Source of the DNA: Limonium bicolor
Taxonomy: Eukaryota > Streptophyta > Magnoliopsida > Caryophyllales > Plumbaginaceae
NCBI GenBank assembly: GCA_023374045.1
Contig: CM041783.1
Span: forward strand, 94,523,298 to 94,587,297
Direction: 5' to 3'
Length of the DNA stretch: 64,000 nt
Part shown: in pieces, positions 11,423-25,165 of the stretch
How the letters are laid out: each line of letters opens with the position of its first letter
How positions within the stretch are numbered: the stretch's first letter is position 1
Program-made: the position numbers and the translations under genes
Notes under the pieces: generated by a model
The model's input: the letters and a program-made list of their open reading frames with translations, nothing else
Databases searched by the model: none
What the model was told of the DNA's origin: nothing

Positions 11423-14400
11423 AGCATTACATCATCTTTGAACATAAGTTCAAGATGTCTAATTCTTACCAAGCATTCTAGCTTCATGTCATCTATCTTA
11501 CTTATAATTCGATCAGAAATGACTTATCTCTGTATCGAGGATTCTTAACGGTACTTATACCGTTTCCTTAACTTAGTTTGGTCTAATCTCAAAGGTAGTG
11601 ATCTGCTAGCTTCCGCTGCACCACTCTGATGTTCTTAGGCTTAACTGCCTCACTTAGCTTTTATAGCATTGTATATCCTTCTGCATCCTTACTGTTTAGG
11701 AATATTAGTCTCTCAATGGACACGTGTTATCTTATATATACACGGCCTTGATGAGTTTGTAACTCGCTATCTATTCTCCTTGAGATTTTATGCTCATACT
11801 CTTAATATTTTCTCGAATGTCTAAATTGTTCTCCCCAACTGACCTTTGGTCTGAGGATGATTCTTAGCCTGAAACTACTGTTTAGTGCATAATGCGCTTT
11901 ACAGTCTTAATCCCTTACATCTTAAGGCATGTCAATGTCTGTACTTAACAATCCGTGCTTCTCGCACTTCATAGTCCTTAATTATCTGTTCTCGATTCCT
12001 TGCGTTCTGGTTCAACTGAATTCTCTTCAACTGTTTGTGGTAGTAGCTGCTCTTGTCTGATCTTGCGTCGTTGTCCGTGGTACGGAGTCGACTACTTCCC
12101 GTGTTCCTTACACCACTCGTTCACAAGCATGGGGTACCTTACTGGTACATTACTACTTACCCAACTAACTCATAAATGAGCGTGTCAGGCCTGCAAGCCC
12201 CTGTGGGGGCAGTCGTCCCACGTCTCGTTTTAGTAAACTCATAGTGTCCGTCACACGTTTAGCTATTGCTAATTAGAAGTATTCTGTTGTCGATCTCCTC
12301 TTCATCGCTCCATAGTAACATTTATTGTTCTTCTTGAAGTTAATCAAGGGAAATCCATTATTGTGCTCTCGGGTATGGTATGCTCTAGCTCCTTCCTGTA
12401 TTCCGTATTAATTCGGTCACTTAATATCTGAGGTCTCTTTCCATAGAGCCTCTTATCTTCTTTCTCATATTCCTTCTATTAGGAAAGCACTTCCAGTTCC
12501 TTAAGGAATGGGTAGTGTGCTTCCTGCGAAATCTTACCTAACCAGGTCCAGACTACTGGCATCAACGCTCAGTTCGTCTACCATCTCATTTTCTTATTAT
12601 ATTGGTCTTAACTCATAATTCTCATTGCCTCTGTGTCAACATTTGACGGCTCATACCTAACGGTCGCTTTACCGCGCACCATGACTTAATCCACTTATCT
12701 AACTATTGTACTCACGACCACTACTACCGTGGTAGTTGGCCCTTACCATGCTGCCCATTGATGTGCAACCTCTTATTCACTTATTCTAATGTCTACCTTA
12801 TACTCAATCCCTTCTTGGTGTAAACACACTGGGAGTTCTTTCATTCCGGTATTGGCGGTTGTCGTACCGTGTTGTAAAATAGTTGACTCTTGATATGAAG
12901 ATGTTCTGCCCAATCTCAGATTCGTAAGTAGCTAATTCTTTCACTTTCTCTTATCCTTAGTGATGTTATCAACCATGTAGTTCAACTGGTTACTGAGGAT
13001 GCCATCCTCTGAATCACAAGCTCTTCTGAGCATTGATTAATTGACGTGCCACAATGTGCAGTCACAATGTTTATCTCTGACCATTCTAATTCTTACATCC
13101 TGGGTGTTGGATATGGGGTCTATCTGTGCGACCTTCCTTATTACTCAAGTGTATCTGGTATGTTCTAAGGTATCTCAAGGTTCATAGTTTCCATTTTTAA
13201 ATAAAGTTACTTATCTCTAACAAGTGAAAGCCCTTTGTGAGGGGTTCATTCCCACTCTTGGCCTCACAACAAGGAGAGGTATCCCCACCCTAAAGGCGTG
13301 GTTCGTTCTCCGCTCCCGTCCTTAGCATTATCTCAATATTCTCATTGGTACCCTTTCTTGGTAATATCTTCCCAATCTAAGTTATAGGTTTGGTAACCGT
13401 TCATATCTACAAATTGTAGTCCCTTCGTGGCTTAAACAAGCTCTCTTATAAACTTATGCGCCTCGGGCTCTGATGTGGTTAACATCCTTGGCTCGTAGGC
13501 TCTTAATGCTTAATGTCTCAGTTCATTATTTGTACTCTTACTCATCTGCAGGTTATCCCTATAAGATTCTGGTCTTGAGACTACCCCAGTTAGGTTATAT
13601 ACTAAATGTAGTATCGGATTTCATGATAAGTTGTTGCATCCTGCTTCCTGCTATGGAAGTTGTTCAGGTGATCTGAGGTTACTTAATGTCTTTGACAACG
13701 CTGTCATTTTACTAGACTTATGTCTTTTAATAGTCAAGGTTAGGTTCGTATTAGGCGTTTGCCTTACGGTGTCCAAGTTGGATATCATCCTGGCATCTTA
13801 TACTTCTATCTCAACGCTTCGTTCAACTTCCGTTGACTACGCCACCCGTTGATGATCAATCATACTTGGGTGTTAATGAGTTAAACAAACAGTGTTAACC
13901 GTCATTCATCAGTTGTTCGGCTCGACTATGCCCGCTCTATGGGGGTAGTCCTCTGAGCTTTCCTTTTTCCAGGGTTGTACGACTTTAATCCTTAATAGGT
14001 TATAGCTTACGTTTATTTCTTGTATCCTTGTTTTCTGGGTTTTCCAACATCTTCATTGAAGAATGTTGTTATTGGTATCCTTAATGGTCACTCTGGGAGT
14101 CTTATCCCGTTTTCATTGTAAGTCGATGCTTCAACAGTCTCAATAGTATCAATAATTATCCCTTGTATATCATTGCTTATATAGTGGTTTTTGGTCGCAT
14201 TACCGAGCGATCTCTTAGGTTTCCCCATGGAGTTCGGGATGTGTTCTTACCGTACTGTCGGTTGTTGTTGTAGTAGGTTATACCGTTGCTAATATTTATA
14301 CGGTTTAATACTTTGTCCAAGTTCTGCTCCCGGCTGACTGGTGTGTCACCTCATCTCATCATGATCAGGCCATCGGGCCTTTCCAAGGGTCTATTTTTTT

Positions 14401-15020
14401 TGTTCTTATGGATTTACAATCCGGTATTAATATGCGTTTCAACTGTAGTGTTCTCCTATTTCGCCTTGATGGCTTTTCGTGTGGCTTAACCGTGGTAGCA
14501 CTTGCTATGGCAAGTGCGCCATGCAGGATGGGTTATTGGTACAAGGCACATTGGAAGTGAAACTTCCTTCTAATTCCATGTAATTGGTAGTCCTCGGGAC
14601 TCCCTCAATGATCTCTTATTTTGGATAATCGACCATCCGGCAGTTTCCTTGTAGTTTGACAGTACTGTCATTTATCAGGGCGTTCCTCTTTCTGAGAGAA
14701 CCCCTTAATATTTTGTTATTCTTAATGCTCGTCCTGTCTCCACACATTTGTTGTGGTTACTCAGTAATGATGTCTTTTAGGCACAACCGTAGTCCTATTT
14801 TAGTACACAATTTATATGTGTTTCCACCGTTGTCCGTGTTATGTTTAGCAGGTTGCAACCCTTTTCATTGTACGGGGTTTGGAGTTCCCGGTTCTTAACT
14901 GGACTTTCCAGTAACCTCAATCCTCATGCCCTGTATTATTTCACTGTTATTCTCCTTCAGACCACTGTCCGGTACTCATGTCATTTTCTTTTTCCTTTCT
15001 ATTGCACCCGTAGTGCTTTC
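11423..15020 (-). pseudogene. Decayed pol of beta
   Basis: No long frame remains. At 11825-11875 (minus) a frame still reads HPQTKGQLGRTI, then a stop, which is the HPQTDGQSERTIQ motif around the integrase catalytic glutamate. Downstream, 11590-11625 matches alpha's GCAGC.GAAGCTAG stretch. The rest (12000-15020) is the place for RNase H, RT, protease and gag, but I could not recognise a motif in it. Saturation with stops and frameshifts contrasts with nearly identical LTRs. Confidence 0.6.
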
Positions 15021-15024
15021 CTTA

Positions 15025-15267
15025 TCATTGGTATGGCGGGTTATTTCGACTGGCGTAGCATGTCGACCCATGTTGCCGGTAATTACCGTCTTTTACTGGT
15101 AAGGTTCCATTGGTAGCGCCTGTTTCGCCGATGCGCTCCATTAAAAATCTCCCAATTCTCCTTAACTGTTGTACAACAAGTTGTTCCTCGTACTTCTTAT
15201 TGTTAGCTAACTGCCAGATCGGGTTTTCCGAGTAAGAGAAGGCTTTCTTCTCTGGCGTTTGTTCCAC
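15025..15267 (-). CDS. Small unidentified ORF near beta's primer-binding site (possible gag start remnant)
   Basis: An 80-residue frame starts 176 bases inside the PBS, where gag should begin. It is charged, with a run QLANNKKYEEQLVVQQL that could form a helix, and no cysteine knuckle or other signature. Position suggests the surviving N-terminus of gag; sequence alone does not prove it. It could also be chance. Confidence 0.3.
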   Translation of the reverse strand: MEQTPEKKAFSYSENPIWQLANNKKYEEQLVVQQLRRIGRFLMERIGETGATNGTLPVKDGNYRQHGSTCYASRNNPPYQ

Positions 15268-15442
15268 ATATTTAGGGTTAGGGATGTGGAGGGTGGGCCT
15301 AGGTACTATGGATATCCGGTAAACACCGGGAAGTCCTGGCTAACGCACCTCTCACTCTATCTCTCAACCCTTAACCCATAACTCAATCTCAACCTCATCA
15401 TTCTCCTAAGTTCGGTATTCCTTGTCTTCAGAGCGTAACTAC

Positions 15443-15454
15443 GCTCTGATACCA
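15443..15454 (-). promoter_or_regulatory. Primer-binding site, initiator-Met tRNA (beta)
   Basis: The minus strand reads TGGTATCAGAGC, the usual plant retrotransposon match to the 3' end of initiator-Met tRNA, five bases from the LTR edge at 15460. Confidence 0.9.
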
Positions 15455-15459
15455 CTTTT

Positions 15460-18400
15460 TGTAACACCCCAACTCAATCCAATTGTGGTCTCGCAACTTA
15501 AAATATATATATACACATGTCACAGCGGAATTCTTTACAATCCAGGACCTTGCCACGGTCTGACTACAGAATATACCGAACATTAGTCTAAGAACTTAAC
15601 CATTTACATAACCTTCTTACAATCCACTCACAACCTATACATCTACTAACTCAATTGCCATACGAGTGTACATGCACAACTCGTAGGTCACACTTAATCC
15701 TTAACACTTGTATTCCTTCTTACTCTCGCGACGCCGCCTCCTGATGTTCACCTTGTGAGTAAAAAAAGCCCCGAGGGGGTCAGCACGAATGCTGGTACGA
15801 TCCTCTCATGGCCCCCAAGCTAACGTGGCTACGACGACTAATGTCGATAGCATGGAGGTTATTAGATGCACAACATAATAGAAGGTGCAGTAAACAACAA
15901 CTCAGATATGAACAATCAAAGTTCACACACAATGAACGACTTTAATGCGTTCCCTTAATTAGAGAGTTAGTTATTTAACTCCTTAAGTAATGTTCTCTCT
16001 TAATCTTAGTCCATCCTTATCTTACCTCAATCTGATTCTTATCTTAATCTTAGAAACAACCATCCTTTAATCAGGAGTGGATGTAGCTTATCTTAATCTT
16101 AATATTACAAACCATCCTTAATGAGGAATGGTTGCAACTTACTTTAATCTTAATCTTAACTTAATCTCAATATACAACCGTTCCTGGAAGGATTGGTTGT
16201 AACTTCTCAGTCTTAGAATACAAACCATTCTTTAAATAGAGATGGTTGTATCTTATCTCAAACCTTATCAATCTTATCTCAGTTCTTATCTCAATTAAGT
16301 CAACCGTTCTTTAATTAGAATGGTTGTACCTTAATCCATTGTTTATCTGTCGGGTCACGTAACCCTAACCAATAGTTATCAGCTCCATTGGTTTCATAAA
16401 CAATATTTATTAGAGTTAGTTGGGCATTTAGGTAGATCCCACTACACCATCTCAGTATGCCTCCCTCCTAAAACAAGAAGTCCGAGGAGGTCGAGTCTAT
16501 TTGTCGACTCTAGGCGACGATCCAGGACAAGTCATCTTAGAAAGACGGTATTTGATAAGGATACCGACTTCCCCCAAATACACATGTGCCGGTACCATTC
16601 CGGTTCCTCACTCAAGTTCCAGTTAGTAGTTATCTCAAGACCATGTTTGTGGTTAACCTCTTTCGGTTCATATCGTCCCTCATTAGGGGGCGTTCCTTAT
16701 TCTCACTCAATTTCTTACTAAACATTGGTTAGTAAGTTCTCACGGTATGTTGGTTAGTTTTCAAAACATCACACAACAACACAATATATATAATATGTTC
16801 CGGTTGCATGCTTTATCTTGTTTAGTGAGCACACACAAACAAATAGCACACAAGCGAGGGACACCTCGTTAGCAAGCAGGTCACAAGAAGAAACAACTGT
16901 ACCGTTCACCGTCGATCGTTGTTTTTTAACCTTCTTCGGGGTCCCAATTCACAAACCTAAAACATTCATTCAGTTTTAGGTAGTTAATCACTTAACTTAA
17001 TATGACTTACTTAGCTTTTTCAACTTACTTAATTCCTTAATGATCCCCACCTAACACCTCTTAGGTCTTACACTTAATCTTACAAACTTAATCTTAAACT
17101 TTCAAGTTTATACTTAACTTAGCTTAATCTCTTAAGTTCTTAGGGTCCTAATCATACCACCCTACCAAAGGTATACCTCATTACCTATCACCATTCTTAG
17201 AATTCAAAATTTCTTTTGTTTTTTTTTTCCAAGTGTTAAGGGTCGACCGACCCACCGACCGACCCAACCCCTGGGTCGGTCCATTACATAAACTCTTCCG
17301 TCTCTTGAAACCCATCTGACCGACCCAGAGCTAGACCGACCGACCCAAACCCTCTGGGTCGGTCCCTTACAGAACCCATTTTCCTACTTAAACCTTGCCC
17401 GACCGACCCACCGACCGACCCATCCTTATGGGTCGGTCTATTGCCGAAACATTTCTACTGGGTTAACAAGGTCCGACCGACCCAGAACTGGGTCGGACCC
17501 CGGGTCGGTCCACTACAGATTTTTCTATTAATATGTTCTTTCAACTCCAAACTCTTCCCATGTATACTATTATGTTCCAACCTCATTTAGGTCCCTCAAA
17601 TACACTTTAAACATTCCTCTAAAACCATTAAATCACTCACCAATATCCACCTTGATCATTATGCGTTTTCATTGTAATAATGCTACACTTGTAATGTTTC
17701 CCTCTAGGTTTCTAGGTGGTGGTTCATACTTAATGTAACCACTATGCCAAATGTTTCCCTCATCACTAATACATCATCTCCCAAGCATCTTTCACCATCT
17801 AAAACTCTTTTATGCATTTACTTAAAGTTCCTTCACAAGCTTAAGCTTCCACACACTAACACCTTATTTCCTTCCTAGTTGTTTACCAACATTTGCCTAA
17901 GTTCTAAATACTCAATTACATTCTCTTGATTCCTAAATCCCCCAAGGTAATGCCTAAGTCATTACCACTCATTCCAACACTTTATCTTAATCACCTTAAG
18001 CATCATACCTTCTCCTTAAACTTATGCTCAAGTCTTATATTCCTCATCTCATGATTTGGTGTGCTCAAAACACTCACCCATCCTCTAATTCCTCCTAGAC
18101 ATCTCCGGATCATTCTGAACCTCAAGAACCCCTTAGTTAACTCATTCCCACTCAAATTCCTTTAATGCTCCCTAGTAAACCCTAGGGCAAATTAACTCAC
18201 CACCACCACTTAAACACTTTGTTTTCTATTAAAATTTCGCCATAGCTTCTCTAGTATCTTATCATGCCCTAAGACATTATCTTTCCTCATTCATCCATCT
18301 CACACACATCAAGTTCTTTCTCACTATATCTTCTCACCCAAACCAACTCATTCACAACAAACTCAATATATTGCAATAATCTTAAATTGCATAGCACTAA

Positions 18401-20017
18401 GGCTCTTAAATGACATGGCTCTTAGGCCCTTAAATGACTTAAACTTAAACACTGAATTTCCCCACATATATAAGCTTTCAACCTGCAAATACACTCATCA
18501 ATCTCATAGTAGTTATAATGCTCTTAAAATCCACCTTAAACTTATATTGCTAACTCATTCTCATTAGCTCCTTAATCACAAGTTCATAAGCTTGTTTAAG
18601 TTCTTTTTTTTCCTTAGGTTATATAACCCAATACACAATGTAAGCTCTAAGCCACATTGGTATTTATCTAAAACTCATTCCTTAATCTTAAACCACCATT
18701 AGGTAAGCATTTACCTTGTTTTCTCAAGCTTATCTTAACTTCCTCCTTAGACCTTCTTCTTGCATGAATCTCGGCCACCACTTACATTCCTTTTGCCAAT
18801 GTTCTAATCAATATTTAAGAACTCATATGAGTACTAAACAATGCACTAACCTCAAGGAATAAAAACCTAGGTTAGAAATGTGTTCTAAGGCATAAAAGTG
18901 GATGATTACCTTTGAAGTCTCAATGTAGACTTTGGCATTGAATGAAATAGGACATCCACAAGTCCTTGGTGAATAAATCAAGCTAGAACAAGGCATAAAA
19001 ACAAGGCCCCATGAGTAGAAATTTTCGGCCATGCACAAGAGATGATGGAAACATGGTTTTTCTTACATTTTCTTTACCTTAAGAGAATGGAGAAGCTAAT
19101 GAGCTCTTCAAACTTGATTTTCCTCCATCAATGGAGTTTTCTCATGGCACCAAAATGGAGCTTTGAAAGATTTGAAAAGATAGGAAGATAGGTCTTGACC
19201 TAACTAAGACAAATATGCAATTTGTTTTGGATTTGGAGCTTGGAGTTGTATTTGGCAAGTGATTGAAGATGGAGAACCCATGAATGAAGCTCTCTCGGTT
19301 TGGAGCAAAAGAAGAGAAGAAGAACCGTGGGTGAAAGAGAGAAATGGAGGAAAGAGAAGAAAAGGTAGCTAATATAAGGTATTTTGCTTTATTAAAGCAA
19401 ATAGTAACTTCTTTACTTATCCCTTCTTTTCCTTTCTCATTTGATGACTCATGTGGTGACTCCCCACATAAAAACCGGCCACCCCCTTAATATAAGGCTA
19501 ACATGGTCTTTGGTTGACCAATTAATTGACTTATATTGATTAAAACTTAAACTAGTCACTAAATAGTTACTATTCACTAAGCAAGGCACATAATCGGGAA
19601 ATTTTTGATTTCCCATTGATTTAGACCTCCTAATGTGATACTAATTAGTACACATGTTGATTAAAGAGTAATGATGGACATTTAGCCACTCAAAACTCAA
19701 TTCTAAGACAATTTCTCAAAAATGTGCTTTAAGACTTCTTAAAGCACATTTTGTGTTTTAACTTGTTTTCAAGTTTGGTTTTCCTTGCTAATTGATTTAA
19801 AATGACCATTAGGATATTACTAAGGTCTTATCATGATATTTGGGTACTCACCCAAGTCTCTCCAAGCTTAGAGCACGTTTTTGCCCTGATTGCCCTTAAG
19901 ACACTTTCTTGTGTTTTCCTTGTTTTAAATTATCTACCAATCTTTCTAAGGCATATTTTAGCCTTAATACATCATGATTTGATGTTTACTTAGCATACTT
20001 AGGTTTGGGGTATTTCA
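15460..20017 (-). repeat. Beta 5' LTR
   Basis: 4558 bp, beginning TGTAACACCCC and ending GGTATTTCA on the plus strand. It differs from 5712-10238 mostly by one- and two-base insertions or deletions (for example 15727 against 5992, and 15760-15780 against 6010-6035). Contains cassette B copy 2 at 17241-17512. Confidence 0.9.
17241..17512 (-). repeat. Inverted-repeat word cassette B, copy 2
   Basis: Same arrangement of ACCGACCC/GGGTCGGT arms as 7500-7766. Confidence 0.8.
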
Positions 20018-20022
20018 AGTGT
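20018..20022. repeat. Target site duplication of beta (right)
   Basis: AGTGT, identical to 5707-5711. Confidence 0.85.
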
Positions 20023-21958
20023 TGGAAATGAGTGAGAAGTAAGAACATAAATTGACAATAGTAAAACTAAGGATAACAGGGCAACGGGGTAAGTACGGGA
20101 GTAGTAGTTATTTACATACCGTAACGCCTCCATGTTAATAAGAACGTTTGGGATATTATCAGTGGACCAAGAGTAAACCGAGGAACGTGAGGTAACACGG
20201 TAAAGTTAAACCATGGTTTAAGGTATGATTTTCTCATACCCTGTATGCTAACGGTGTTACTCTAGTTTGTGTGCTTGTATGCTTTATGTTATCAACTAAA
20301 CAAGATAAATGCACGAATCGGATTGATTGCACCTTCTTGTGCTTATATTGTATTGTTCCCTATTGGACTGTAACTTGAATTTGTAGTTTGTATAATTCAT
20401 GAAATGTGTGATTGTGGATGAGGTGCTTAGAAGTTGAATGTGTACTATAGTTCGACTCATAGGTGAGTCTTGTTTGATTAGTGACTCGTAGATAGAGTCG
20501 TTCAGCTAAGTAACTAAAACGTGGCAACACACGAAAACTATCGAATTAAGAATAACGATAATGTAAACCTATGAACTCACTAGAATGTTAGAGAATTGTA
20601 CGGGAATTAGTAAACTCCCGATAACGGTTAGAGAACCGAATTGATTTAATCCACAAAACATTTAATATAGGAAGTAAATAAGGAACCTCTATTTAGAGGA
20701 TTGATGATTGTTCAAGACATGAACCTTGAGAGAAGTAAAGAACAGTAAGGGATCACCAAACCCCCTAGATAGATAGTCGACCCACAATGAGAGGATCCGA
20801 CTAATATAATCAATGTCCCGAACATGAGAGTATTCGATACGTTGGGGAACCCTTAAATCTGAGAATACTAGACATTGGAAATTCCCTAAGCTATTAGAGG
20901 ATATCGAGAGAGATACTTTTAGGCTAATCCATGAGATTGTATTATAACTCCGAGAGAGGAGTGTTGGGAATTTGAGTAGTCCGGTAAAGAAACGGACATT
21001 TGAGAATTTGAGGAGCTAAGCGTATAGTTCTGTTTGTATTTGAAGCCCGGAGTGAGTCTTGTGTATGACTCTGCCCGGAGGTCATGGGTAATGACTTAAA
21101 AGATACCTTTGAGTATTTGATTTGAGAATTTTATTGAGAAGTTGAATTAAGAATTTGATTGAGATTTGAGAATTTGAGTATTGAGAATTGAGTTGAAACT
21201 TGAGAGCCTTGAGAAATTGAGTTTGAGTAGAGAATTGAGTTTGAGTGTGGTTGAACTTGATTGAGGTTGAGAGTAAGAGAATTTGAGTAAGCGTAACCCT
21301 AGAGAGTGGGTAATACAATGAAGAATTGATTAGGCATAGTGAGATAGAAACCCTCAAGGCCTAAGAATAGGATAAATTAAACTAACCTCTTTGATGTGTG
21401 AGTTAGTGGTTGTATTCTATGTTGGACATCGGTTGTGTTAATGTACATATATAATGTATGATGTCTTGCATGTTGATTGAATTAAAATGAATCGCATGTT
21501 CTCGACCAAATAGTTGGCGTACCCTCGTTAGCACGCGGGGTATGCGAATTTCATATGCAGCAATTTGCTGAGCCCCTAGGGGCACCGTTTTTATTTTTTA
21601 GGTACATTGAAGCCGATCACCGTCCGAGAGTGTAAGACGGTGTTGCTGTATAAGCATGGGTAGTTGGTTTAGAAATGTTGTATTTGTTTGGAATGTTGAA
21701 TTGTGAGTCCGAATTGTTATCGGCAGACTTGAGACTTGTAGATACTCGGTATAGAGTATTGTTTGTATAGAGTACTCGCTATAATAATCCATCAGACCGA
21801 TTTCGTATTTGAATTGTTGTATTGGATTTGGCCTTGTTAGTCACGTGGGTGACTAACGACATTGTATCACCCACCGTTGGTAGTTGGATTCCGCTCTTTG
21901 ATTTGATAATTGAGATGGGTTAGAAGATAATGGCTTGATTAGCGGTAGGGGTGTTGCA
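20023..21958 (+). repeat. Alpha 3' LTR, second part
   Basis: Continues the LTR interrupted at 5711. It ends GGGGTGTTGCA, close to the GGGGTGTTACA end of the related LTRs; GGATTCCGCT at about 21887 matches GAATTCCGCT near beta's LTR end. A simple GAGAATTTGA/GAGTTTGA region fills about 21110-21290 and accounts for the short frames there. The right edge is inferred from the terminal motif. Confidence 0.7.
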
Positions 21959-22118
21959 TCAATCAAAGATATCATCTTAGAAATCAAGCACACAAATATC
22001 CAGAACCCGAGGAAATCCTCATGAACAATCAGATCACACAATAACATACCGTTCATCGACAATAGGCAGCAGATGTCCCGTCCTGGGCCTGCGCTCTACT
22101 CACTTAGATCTGGAATAT
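21959..22118. other. Short unassigned linker between alpha and gamma
   Basis: 160 bp with no gene or motif I recognise. It may be sequence flanking both elements. Confidence 0.4.
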
Positions 22119-25100
22119 TGTAACACTAAGTATCAATCCACTATGATCTAAACCAATTTGGTACTCCCGAACAATATCTAATCCTCGATAATTAGTCCCT
22201 TTGATTAACACTCATTGTAGTCTCAAGTTTTCTACTTAAGGTCAGGATTAGCTAAACAATCCTTTTGTTCATGTTAGTCACTAACGTAATATAATGTTTA
22301 TAACTCTAGGATTTAATTCACTTAGCCTATCTCTTTCGTTATATGCTTGATTCATAAATATACATCTATATATATATTCACATAGATTCGCTACTCTATG
22401 ATATTATATAATTGACCTTAGCACTCTATACCCTCATCTAATCATTAGTTAGTCAACTTGACCCTCTTGGTCAATGTGGTTGACTATCTAAGTCAACCCA
22501 CTCATACAACCCACAATTTAATTCTTGAATAATTTAGTTCCTCAAGTGTAATCCATGGTACTTAAACCTTTCATTATTTCATGTGACTCACTACACTCCT
22601 TGTCTCATATCCACCTCTCCAAAATGTCGTTAAGACTCTAGTCTTAATGTAACATTATGTTGTTATCAACCACACACTAAAATCCACTTACAACTCTAAT
22701 AATTCACACATTCACCCACATATATAATCAATATCATAGTATGTCCACCAAACCTTTCATAATATTACAATTCAACCCCAAATCACATATCTTGTAACAT
22801 CTCCGCACTCATCTAGTTTTAAACCACAGTCCACAATAATTCCGTAATATTACCGAACATCACACTACTAAATTCCTACACTTACCACAAGTTTCCATAA
22901 TTGTAAATCCACCCCACATCCTTACAAATCTTATAACTCAATCCTCAATTCACACTACATCATAATCTTCAAACTTATTCCACTTTCAATCCAAAACTTC
23001 CAAAATTCCAAATAGACCCCAAGGTTGTACATTTTCATAATTTCGAATCATTTCCTCCTCAAACTTGGTCAACACTTTTCTCCCAACTGTATCTGACCGC
23101 ATAATGTCCCTTGATCCCAAATTTTGTAGAAATTACAAAATAGCCCTAAAACTTCCTTAGAGTTTTCATTTAACTCCTTAAATCACTTAAACTTGCAATT
23201 TGCATTGTGAAATCATACAAGGCGTAACTCTCGGCCTATATGTCATTCTCTACACCAAATATCCTTTTATTCAGCTCATGCAACTCATCCAACAACCTCA
23301 CAATTCCATATACACCCATCATGCTCCTAAACATCTTCAAGTCCATTTTAAACACTAACCAACTCCAAGAAAATACCTAAATCTTAGGTAACATTATACC
23401 AACCACGTTAGGTGGGTTTTCTCATCTAAACAACCTATTTACACCAAATATTTATACTACATTGAACATCATTAGAGTCCTTAACATTTAGAGCATTAAA
23501 ATACTTTAAAATGCTTATAATATATGCCTAACACTTGGCCATCATTCCAACCATAAACATAGCTTAAATACTCACAAAATAAGCTACACAATTGGGCAAC
23601 ACTAATACCTAGGCCATAAGTTTTCGGTATTTACACAATACCCACATAAACTTCACAAACTTGACATTTCAAAATCATAAATAACTAGTTATCACCACTA
23701 AACTCAATCACACATTTTCATATACATTCCTAGGTAAAAAATGACCATTTCCTCACATTGTTCTTGGCCCCCAATAGCTCTCAACATAGATCAACTTTAA
23801 AGCACAATTTAAGCTATAAGATAGAATGGTTACCTTGAACTCCCAAGGCAATTATTCTCCAACATGCTCTCGGCCCTATATTAAAAATAGGTTGAACTTT
23901 CAATTTCCTAAGCTCATTCATGGGTTTGACATAAGGCCTAAGCACAAGAGCTTAGATTAGAACTTACCCTTGATTTAGTGTAGATTTTTGCCCTTATTTT
24001 CTCTTTGCTTCTCGGCCAACTTGGGGGATGGGATGGAATTCATTTCTGTGTGAACAAAGGATAGTAAAATTAGTAAAAAGAACTAAGGTTCTCGGCCCTT
24101 CAACGAACATCGAGGAAGGTAAAATTTTAAAGCATGTTTTTACCTTAAACTTATTGTTTCATTGGACTCTTAATGAAACAATGACTCTTCTTTGAAATGG
24201 ATGAGAAAATAGTGTCAAGATAAGTTGTGGTTCTCAGTTTTAATCAATCAAAGGGGAGTTAAGTGCTTAAAGCATGTTTTTGTACCTTAAGGATGAAGAA
24301 CTCTAGCTTAGCTCCATCTCCTTGTAGATGCCGATTTCTTCACTCCAAAAGCTACAGATTTTTGTGTGTTTTTGCTCAACAAAGTTCAGGTCCTTACTCA
24401 CCTTGGGCTAAGGATGAAGAAAGGTGAAGGAATTAGGTGAAAGGGGGGTGGAAGTCAATCCACCATTGTTTTGAGCTTGAAAAACTCAAGAAAATGAAAA
24501 AGAAACCAAGGATGGAGAAGGGGGTGCTCTCAGCCAGAAGGAGAGGAGAGAGGTGGGAGGTTTCTTTGATTTTTTCTAAATGAGCAAAGATGAGTCAAGT
24601 GAGGAATAGTAGGTTTAAGAAAATATTTGTAATTTATAACACACTTCTCTCTTGTGACTCACCCTCCTCTCTTAGGCTTTTCGGCCCTCATTTGTGCCTT
24701 AGGGGCAATTTTGTCTTTTTAAGTCATTATAATGTTATAAGTCAAATGTTATACATTTTGAACTTGGCTTATGTGTTAGATTTTTAACACTTGTTATCAC
24801 CTTGTCCTAAGGTGTATTTATAAGTGGTTATTGTACTTATACAATATGTTGACTATATGAATAGTGTTTTATAGTTTTATCACATTATTTGATCTTAGTT
24901 CATGCATTAATGTATGACATTATTCATTGACTTTAGGAGTTAATCTCTCCTTTATAATACTGCTCTTTAGTCCATTAATCATTGTAAGGTCTAATGACCT
25001 TTTTGGACTTTGTATATTTTTATGCAATGTGTTTGGAGTTTACATGATTCATTAATTCATTAAGGTTCATTAGTCTTCCTTATCTTATGATTAACCTTTA

Positions 25101-25130
25101 ATTACGTTTATAAACCTTAGAGGTATTTCA
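22119..25130 (-). repeat. Gamma 3' LTR
   Basis: On the plus strand it begins TGTAACACTAAG and ends GAGGTATTTCA, beside a polypyrimidine run. It is diverged from the alpha and beta LTRs in sequence. A plus-strand sequence with similar order of features occurs at 46774-48330 and 57899-58600. No gene seen; short frames at 24590-24787 lie in the LTR. Confidence 0.75.
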
Positions 25131-25165
25131 GTCTACCCCCCTTAAAAAGACTTCGTCCCAAAGTC
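25131..25165 (-). promoter_or_regulatory. LTR-adjacent polypurine tract with stem-loop (gamma)
   Basis: Minus strand: GACTTTG and CGAAGTC pair around GGA with one U-G pair (25149-25165); seven bases later AAGGGGGGTAGAC ends at the LTR. Confidence 0.75.

Larger units (their letters stand above)
5712..20017 (-). mobile_element. Element 'beta': complete non-autonomous Ty3/gypsy-type LTR retrotransposon
   Basis: A 14.3 kb insertion in alpha's LTR, bounded by TGTAACACCCC and GGGGTATTTCA and flanked by AGTGT on both sides. In its own (minus) direction: 5' LTR 15460-20017, PBS for initiator-Met tRNA 15443-15454, about 5.2 kb of internal DNA without an intact gene, internal PPT, spacer, LTR-adjacent PPT 10240-10251, 3' LTR 5712-10238. 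LTRs make up about 63% of its length. The LTRs appear nearly identical apart from scattered small indels, so insertion looks recent, yet the pol is ruined. Movement must have relied on proteins from another element. Confidence 0.9.
1..21958 (+). mobile_element. Element 'alpha': 3' part of a Ty3/gypsy LTR retrotransposon, split by beta
   Basis: The element enters from the left edge of the window. In order it shows a decayed pol (to about 1.7 kb), an internal polypurine tract, a noncoding spacer, the LTR-adjacent polypurine tract and a 3' LTR. The LTR runs 3270-5711 and resumes at 20023-21958 after the beta insertion, about 4.38 kb in total, close to beta's 4.5 kb LTRs. The internal part is homologous to beta's (compare 1762-1860 with the reverse complement of 11325-11422), so the two are relatives. 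The 5' half lies outside the window. Gypsy assignment rests on integrase-like remnants and termini; lineage (Tekay-like) is inferred. Confidence 0.8.

Noticed and set aside
5712..20017. Segmental duplication (5.7-10.2 kb repeated at 15.5-20.0 kb)
   Set aside because: TG...CA ends, flanking AGTGT, PBS and PPT show that the repeats are LTRs of one retrotransposon.
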